From Zea mays (Eukaryota; Streptophyta; Magnoliopsida; Poales; Poaceae): a stretch of DNA of 64,000 nt. The stretch is from assembly GCF_902167145.1 (NCBI RefSeq), contig NC_050099.1:62266942-62330941 (forward strand). Reading direction: 5' to 3'. The notes below the pieces were generated by a model, which was given only the letters and a program-made list of their open reading frames with translations, was not told the origin of the DNA and searched no databases. Below are positions 57,324 to 64,000 of the stretch, one piece after another (the stretch's first letter is position 1; each line of letters opens with the position of its first letter). Position numbers and translations under genes: made by a program.

Positions 57324-58652
57324 ATGGCTCGACTAGCCGACCTTCAAAGACAGATTGACAAAGCCACTGAAGAAGTACGCCATCTTGCTCAAGATGAACA
57401 AGAACGAAGGCCCCAACACAGGGAGCTTCATCACAAAGGCTTGTTCGATGATGATGGATGGTATGATGATTTTAATCATGGTACCTTTACTTTTGACGAT
57501 GCTTCTTCCTTGGCAGCAGAACTGCAGGCTATCCCATGGCCCCCATCATATAAGCCACCTCAGCTTCCGATGTATGATGGGCATTCAGACCCAAAGCAGT
57601 TTTTGATGAGTTATGAAGCAACTATATCTTCATACGGAGGCAATGCAGATGTCATGGCTAAGTCCTTCGTTATGACAGTTAAGAATGTGGCTCAAACGTG
57701 GTATTCTTCTCTTCGGCCAGGGACTATCACTTCATGGCAGAAGCTCAAGGACATGCTGGTTACAAGTTTCTAGGGCTTTCAGACGAAGCCAGTTATAGCT
57801 CAGGCTCTATTTCAATGCACGCAGGATCATGAGGAGTATCTCCAGGCATACGTCCGAAGATTCTTGCGCTTGAGAGCACAAGCGCCTACAGTGCCCAATG
57901 AAATTGACATTGAGGCCATGATCAAGGGGCTTCGTCCAAGACCTACTGCCCAGTACTTTGCCAGAAAGCCTCCATAGACTTTGGATAAGCTGCTTCAAAA
58001 GATGGATGAATACATCCGCGCTGACAATGATTTTCATCAAAGAAGGGAGGAAGCTTACAGGTTCTCTGAGATGACCAGGGGCTTCGGAGGGAGAATCCAC
58101 CCAATACATGTCAGGTCAATCCACTCCACTCAGAGTGACGACAGAGGAAGCCAACAACAGAGGCCACAATATTCCTCGCAAGCTTCGGGGCAGCAACAAA
58201 GCTATCTTTAGCCTCCAGCTCCAAGGGGCAGAGGCGCTAGGGGCTTTGGAGGAAGGTTTGGGGATCAACCTAGGAAAATTTATTGCTTATTCTGTGGTGA
58301 GGACAAGGGCCACACTACAAGGATGTGCCATGTCACCATTCAGAAACAAAAAGAAATAGCAGAAGCCGTAGCTCAACAGAACCAGCCGAAGCAGGTCATG
58401 CACACTGCTTCATATCACTCACCCTACATACAAGAGTATGTGGGTAACCATCCTGCAGCTTCTGTTGCTTCGGCTAGCCAGCCACAGGCATCATGGCAAT
58501 AGCCTCCACCTCTGCCACCACTACAACCTGCATATTCACGAGGCCAGCAGCCAAAAGAGAGCCAACAAACCCATCAGCAGCGAGATTTCAGGGAGGAGTC
58601 TGAAGCTCGCACAGTCAACAGTACTGTGCTAGAATCGAAGCATATCTACTAA
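57324..58652 (+). pseudogene. gag: gag of Zeon-like element, four stop codons
   Basis: 443 codons in one frame from ATG 57324 (MARLADLQRQ) to TAA 58650-58652. Capsid domain: LPMYDGHSDPKQFLMSYEA, VMTVKNVAQTWYSSL, SWQKLKDML, AYVRRFLRLRAQAP. Knuckle C-LF-C-GEDKG-H-TTRM-C (about 58282-58326) with the same CX2CX5HX4C spacing as at 130-174. A Gln/Pro tail follows. In-frame stops at 57771, 57975, 58209 and 58500 are all TAG. An open stretch upstream in the same frame (from about 57090, with a stop near 57300) may be part of gag. Confidence 0.85.
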
Positions 58653-58815
58653 GAGATATCCTACCCCTGAAACAGTTTTTACATTCATTATCATTTTTTT
58701 AATAAGGAACAATTATTGAAAACTTAGTTCTATTGTCATCTTCCATTTCTTGTAATAGCTTCGTTCTTGCCATAGTGAAATATATCTTCTCCACAGACTC
58801 ACGAAGTTCAAAAAG

Positions 58816-59200
58816 TCGTCGAAGCTACAAAAAGTCGTTCTAAGGAACGCAGCACAAGTATCACCGAAGCTATTAAAAGTCGTTCTAAGGAACGCAGTGT
58901 AAGTTTGCCGAAGCTACAAAAAGTCGTTCTAAGGAACGCAGCGTAAGTTTGCCGAAGCTACAAAAAGTCGTTCTAAGGAACACAATGTAAGTTTTCTGCT
59001 CAAAAGTCGTTCCAAAGAGAATGCAGAGCCAAATACCGCCAAAATATAAGGCGAAGCGTAAAAAGTCAACGCAAATACCGCCGAAATAGAAGGCGAAGAA
59101 GTTCAAAAGACGTTCCTAAGGGAATGCAGAACTTACAGCAAAAAGTCAGCGCTGATACACCGAAAAATAAGCGGTGAAGCCGAAAAATAAACGGCAAAGA
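58816..59200 (+). repeat. ~42-bp tandem repeats plus second repeat type
   Basis: Four to five units of GCCGAAGCTACAAAAAGTCG + TTCTAAGGAACGCAG..., then units around AAGTCAACGC and GGCGAAG. Homologous to 690-960. From 59200 to 59781 there is only A/T-rich non-coding sequence with catcat runs like those at 1030-1095. Confidence 0.8.
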
Positions 59201-59781
59201 GATTGTGTATTCCAATATGGGGGTGTGAGTGTGTGTCTTCGGCACAAATATCATTTTGAATAGCATAACATCATTACATCATTTCGCATAACATAACATC
59301 ATACATCATATTGCATCAATGGAACAAGAAGGGGATACAATGTTGACCTTCGTAGAATGCTTCGAAAAAGTGAAATAGTGCTAAGGCACAAAATAAGTTT
59401 TGAAGAAATACAGCTTCATCAACTCTGATATGGAGGAAAAAATCTATTGCTGACGAAGCATTAATGTTTTTACCACGATGGGAGGTTTTTTTACAAAGCA
59501 CTCTGATATGGAGGAGAAAACTTATTGTTGACAAAGCGTTAAAGTTTTTTTTACCACGATTGGAGGATTTTTTACGAAGCATAAAAGCTCTTCTTTACCA
59601 AGCATGAAAAGAAGGGAAGGTGTTTTTTCGCCGAAGGCTCAAAAACGGTATGTACATAAAAGTTTCTTGCATCGCAAAGAAATGAATTACAAAAGCTATT
59701 TATATATTACAAGAGCACCAAATATTACAAGCATAGTTCAGCAAATGTTACATTAATATTATAGCAATGTTTTTACAATAG

Positions 59782-62700
59782 CTATTCTTCTTCTTTCAAA
59801 ACTTTATCTGTAGCTTCGGACAACAGTTGGGTAACGACTTCGTCCATAATACTTTCGGCCATACTAATAATTTCTATTGATTCCTTTGCCTCTGTGTCGG
59901 CCAGTGTCTCGAAGGGATCTAGGGGAGGAGATAGTTCAACTGTGATAGAAAACATAAATTAGTTCGAAGCCATAAAAATAAACGGTAAAGTTAAAAGCTA
60001 TTAAGTAATACCTATCCGCCTTTCGAGTTCCGCAGCTTTTTCAGCTGCTTTCGTTGCTTCCCTAGCATCATGAGTATCTTTTTCGCTCTTCTTTATTATT
60101 TCGTGGGCCATCCATCGGCCGCCGTTTTTCCAGATGTCAGTGAAGAATTTTCCACCAGTTAAGCTTGCTTCGGCCGAGGGGTCTTTCATATCATCAACAG
60201 TGAAAGCAGCTTCGGCTTGGGCCAGAATTTCCACATGTTCGCACCCTACTTTCTCAAAAATAGCTGCAACTCCTCTTGCACTAGAGAAGGCATAGACGTC
60301 CCCGTGGTCGCTCAAAATTTCTTCAAAAGCTTCGGCTTCGTTGCTGATCCACTCAATTGGACCTTCGGGGTCGCCTCGTATCAAGTTATCTTCACTTGAA
60401 AATGCGCCAATGTTGGCGAAGCTAGTTTTTATCTTTTTCACACATTCTATAGATTTTTCAAAGCATTTTTCTTTTGATGTGCGAAGTTCTGCAACTGTTT
60501 TTCCCAGTAATTTTTCCAGTAGTCACTGGCATCTCGTTCAGCTTCGGCAACAGCGCATTTTAATTTTGCTTCAGCCAGCTGTTTCCGAAGGTCTTCAATT
60601 TCACATTTCTGAGCTTCAGCTTGGGCTTTGGAAGTAGCTTCGTCTTCTTTTATTTTGCTCACCAATGAATTTAATATTTTATCCTTTTCAAGACCTTCGT
60701 TCCTTAGTTCAATTACTTCAGAACGAAGGTTGTTCAGAGCTATAGTGCATCCTTCGTCTTCGGCATTTTTCGGCGCCCTGAGGGCATTGCTAAGAATCAG
60801 GACCTGCAAAAGAAGTGCGGTATTAAGTATAAGCAAATAAAAAAAATCGTTTTTAAGTACAAAAAAAATCATTCTCACACCTTTAAACTATTATATGCTA
60901 AACTGTCGGCCAATTCATCTTTCGATAGCACCGAAAGCCCGTCTTCTAGTGTCGGGAATCCGAAGCTTCTGCTCATCTCCCGACAGACAGAAATCTCCTT
61001 GCTGTCTGGGAGACAATACAAGAAATCTTCTAATCCACTGCCGTTGAATACCAATGCCCCCTTTGGATATTTCAGTTTCTAGGCATAGTGTTGAGCTTCT
61101 CGTTTTTCTTCTTTAGAGAGATTTTTTCCCGAAGCATGATGGATAATATATTCAGTATTCTCTTTCAAAGCTTCGGGAATAGGAGCGACAGATTTTTCAG
61201 GCAAAATTTGTTCCATAGCTTCTTCCTCCGGTGCCTTTTCTCCAATTTCCGAGGATTTCTCTTTGATGGGCTCTGAAGGCCAAGTTTCAGCATTGGCCCA
61301 GCTCATTGTAGCTTCGGATTCGGTCAGCTTTGTCTTGGTTTCAACCTGTGCTTTCGAAGCCTTGGCAATTTTTCCTGGAGTAGAGCTTGAAGTTTTAATC
61401 GTCTCCAGCACATCTAACACACTAGCCATCCTTTTTCTCATTGGGGTTGCTGCCAGATCTTTTTGTATCTTCGACGCCTCCACTCCTACCGAAGGGCTTA
61501 GAATCTCTGATGTTTTTGTCTCTTCGAGTCTTGGTTCTTCAATTTTGTCAGCCTTGGGCATTGCAGCCGGCTCTTCAATCCTCTGCGTAAGAGCAGGTCC
61601 TTTGGCTTCAGTAGCCGAAGAGGTCTCACCGCCAAAGTCAGGCACTATGGCTGGTTCAATGTAGCGCGGTCGGTGAGTAAGAACCTTCACCTGTTTCTTC
61701 TTTGGCGCGAGCTCGCTTGAGGCGGCTGAAGCAACATCCTACCCAGATGTTCCACTCTTTCTCTTCTAGCCCCGTGGCGGGTAGCGGTAGTCAGGGTACA
61801 TAAATCCAATAGCATAAAAAACTCTATTTAGTCTCTTCTTTTTTCGGCTCCTGAAGGCCGCAGATAGTGCGTTATCTTCAGACTTGGAGTAGGCTCCAAG
61901 TAGTTCATCACTGGTATTTTCAACACATTTCATCTAGTCATCGTCTGGTTCGATAAATTGGTCTCTAAACCTGAAGGTATATTTCAATCGAACCAAACCA
62001 CCTTCGTTAGGGTTGCTGATGGTCTCTTTTGGCATCTCCCAGTTGTCTATCAATGGCCATATCCTGTTAGCTACATGCTCTTGGACTAAGTCCCTTGTCC
62101 CAATAAATGCGCATACTGTGCTAAAGGCCCTTTGGCAAGCTTCGGCTACCTCATCAATCTCTACCTTCGGCTTCCGGAGGCCGAAGCGCGACCAGATGGG
62201 GCGCATGATGATTTCTTTAATATATTCTCTTGCTTTTAAATCATTCTTCACGTAGAACCATTCTTTCATCCAGTCTCCGGGCCATCTCTTCCGAAAGGTT
62301 GGCACTGGGCAGCTTGAGCCTGAACGAGCAACAAAGCTATAGCAACCAAAATTGTTATGATACTATTCCTTACCCCAGGGCTTCGTCTCATATGAAAGTT
62401 CGTGCATGCTGCAAAAACATTTTGCACTTGGCTCTAAACCTTGACTCCTCACGGTCTAGATGAAGATCCCCATTCTGATAATTGCTTCGGGAGTAATCTG
62501 GTGAAGGAAAATCTCATATATCTTTAAAACTTCAACCACAAATCTACTTAAGGGGAACCGAAGCCCAGCCTTGAAGAAGCTTCGGTAGATTACGACTTCA
62601 TTCTCTTTGGGAACAGGAACAGTCCTGTCTCCGTTGTCAGCCCTCACAATTGACATATCTCAAAAATACCTTCCTCTCATATTATCAAGATGACTCTGTC

Positions 62701-62949
62701 TGATAGTCGATTTTCCGAAGACTGCATGACTTGGTCGCCAGGGCCGATCTTCGGAGTCTTCGCCTCCACTTTCTGCATTATAGTTGTCGCTGTCATCAGT
62801 ATCTTCAGATAAGCCTTCTAGAATTTCTTTCGTAATGTTTTCTGTGTTTGTTTTTGCAATTGACTCAATAAATCCAGTAGTTTTTCCTTAAGGAGCTTCT
62901 CCTCCTCGCTCAGCTTCGTCTCAGCAGCAACTTTTTTGTCTTCAGACAT
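59782..62949 (-). pseudogene. aORF of the complete Zeon-like element
   Basis: ATG at 62949 (MSEDKKVAAETKLS). Same domain order as 1442-4654: FFKAGLRFPLSRFVVEVLK, HNNFGCYSF, CPVPTFRKRWPGDW, EWFYVKNDL, FIGTRDLVQEH, KYTFRFRDQFIEPDDD, then a Lys/Glu/Ser-rich middle (61079-61690), coiled coil (60447-60780) and C-terminal DIWKNGGRWMAHEI. Introns sit at equivalent sites: about 60805-60890 (ending before VLILSNALRAPKN) and about 59935-60010. Damage is heavier: a frameshift near 62880 and stops at about 62657, 62456, 62367, 61934, 61789, 61740 and 61079. Confidence 0.75.
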
Positions 62950-63262
62950 CTTTTCTTCGGAAATGGTGAAAACGAGTCCTTAAAGCTGAAGCTTAAAAAG
63001 TCTAAGAAACCAAGCAACCGTTGGTAGGCAAGAGCTAAGAAATTAAGCAAGCAAAGCAGGCGGCAAAATAGCGTACCAAATGTGCTCGGGGTGCGTTCTT
63101 ATTTATACGCCCAGCGCGCTCCAAGTTGGAGGGCTCCGTCTGTCATTGACTGTTGCTATTCTAGCAAAGGGAAGGTGTTTTTTTGGACCTTCGGCTTAGG
63201 ACCTTTGTCCATATCGCAATCTGAATTAGTTATTCTAACAAATTAACCTTGCGAGGGGCTAC

Positions 63263-63931
63263 TGTTGGGGGTCTTTGTCTTCCGAAGGTCCTCAAAAACA
63301 TGATGTAACAATATTTCTAGAGTATAATACATGAGCAGGTACCTTCGAACTCGGATCAGAACCACAATGTGGAGAAGTACAAAGAATGCGAAGGTTGACA
63401 CAGAGCCGAAGCTATGCGCAGGGGAGCTTCGGCATGATAGCAGAAAGGGGAACCGACTTAAAAGGGAAAAGGCTATTTAGACCTCGATGGATTACTATAA
63501 GTCATTAGCAAATGTAAAGGGCATGAGTGTAATTTTACATGGGCTGCGTCCCGTGCCTATAAATAGATGAACAGTGCTCTCGTACTGTTCACGCTGACTT
63601 GGCATTTGCTTTTGCGTCACGCTTGTACCCTTACCTTCTTTCGAGCCGAAGGTACATTTGTAACTTGATATCATTTCTATTTTTACATAATAATAAAATA
63701 GAAATGAGTTGATAATAATACATAATTGTTCATGTTATCTTTTATATTTCATATGATTCTCTTTTCATTATTATATGTTGCATTGATGAAGGTATGTCCT
63801 CCATAACCTTCGTCCGAAGATCATTATATCCTAAGGGAAATAATGCCTCGAAGGACGAAGGGCTTTAACGTTTAACATTTTTTGTGTTGCCTTGTTCTTA
63901 ACTCATAGTATTTGAGAACAAGTCCCCAACA
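63263..63931 (+). repeat. 3' LTR of complete Zeon-like element
   Basis: 669 bp. TATAAATA at 63558-63565 and stem TGAACAGT...ACTGTTCA immediately after. Preceded by the purine tract TTGCGAGGGGCTAC. Followed by CCCTT. Confidence 0.93.
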
Positions 63932-63937
63932 CCCTTA

Positions 63938-64000
63938 TCCCTACTACTAATTAAGAATAGAGTGTGGGCGCCTGGCGCGGCCATGCCCCCGCCTCCGCCT
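63938..64000 (+). mobile_element. possible Helitron 5' terminus (cut by window edge)
   Basis: TCCCTACTACTAATTAAG follows an A at 63937, then GC-rich sequence, resembling the Helitron starts at 34619 and 35951. The body lies outside the window. Confidence 0.4.

Larger units (their letters stand above)
56400..63931 (+). mobile_element. Zeon/Cinful-like retrotransposon, complete
   Basis: 7532 bp. LTRs 56400-57067 and 63263-63931 and perfect target duplication CCCTT (56395-56399, 63932-63936). By hand count the LTRs differ at about 16 positions plus one indel (about 2.4%), so it is older than the newest maize insertions but younger than its host element. Internal: gag, tandem repeats, aORF on the reverse strand, purine tract. 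No pol. Same family as 1-5601. Confidence 0.93.

Noticed and set aside
58816..59200. Regularly spaced repeats resembling a CRISPR array
   Set aside because: Units are tandem with no unique spacers and lie in a plant retrotransposon.

Overview
This looks like nuclear DNA of a large-genome grass, most likely maize. The evidence is stacked nested LTR retrotransposons whose termini and coding regions resemble the maize Cinful/Zeon, Huck and Opie/Ji families, Helitron-type ends next to captured gene fragments, and one intron-rich plant gene. Family names come from recalled sequence character, not from a search.

Layout. 1-5601 is the 3' part of a Zeon-like gypsy element: end of gag, a repeat block, a spliced antisense ORF (aORF), 3' LTR. 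6080-9900 holds the only apparently intact host gene, on the minus strand: a chloroplast-type bifunctional nuclease (BBD/BFN family), whose nine coding exons join to 320 codons in frame. 10140-10837 and 23738-24670 are CACTA-like sequence split by a complete Huck-like element (10838-23737, minus orientation, TSD ATCAC) with decayed gag-PR-RT-RNaseH-IN and its own spliced aORF. 24671-33600 is a graveyard of LTR pieces and a degenerate gypsy remnant whose reverse strand carries an aORF followed by a gag-like segment. 34619-36669 is a Helitron-like unit with two 5' termini, carrying a RING-finger exon and an ATG18/PROPPIN exon. 37612 to the right edge is a nest: a damaged outer element is interrupted by a gag-only Tekay/Del-like element, which is interrupted by an Opie-like Sirevirus (42043-51055). 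The outer element's right LTR is interrupted by a complete Zeon-like element (56400-63931, TSD CCCTT). A possible further Helitron start lies at 63938.

How it works together. The Zeon-like and gag-only elements lack pol and would need enzymes from relatives. Huck-like and Opie-like copies encode pol but carry stops, frameshifts and, in Huck, a lost integrase aspartate. The recurring feature is the aORF: a protein-coding gene on the strand opposite the element transcript, between the last sense gene and the 3' LTR. It occurs in three different Tat-like elements (four copies), and intron boundaries are readable in two of them. No rRNA, tRNA, CRISPR or bacterial-type feature was seen.
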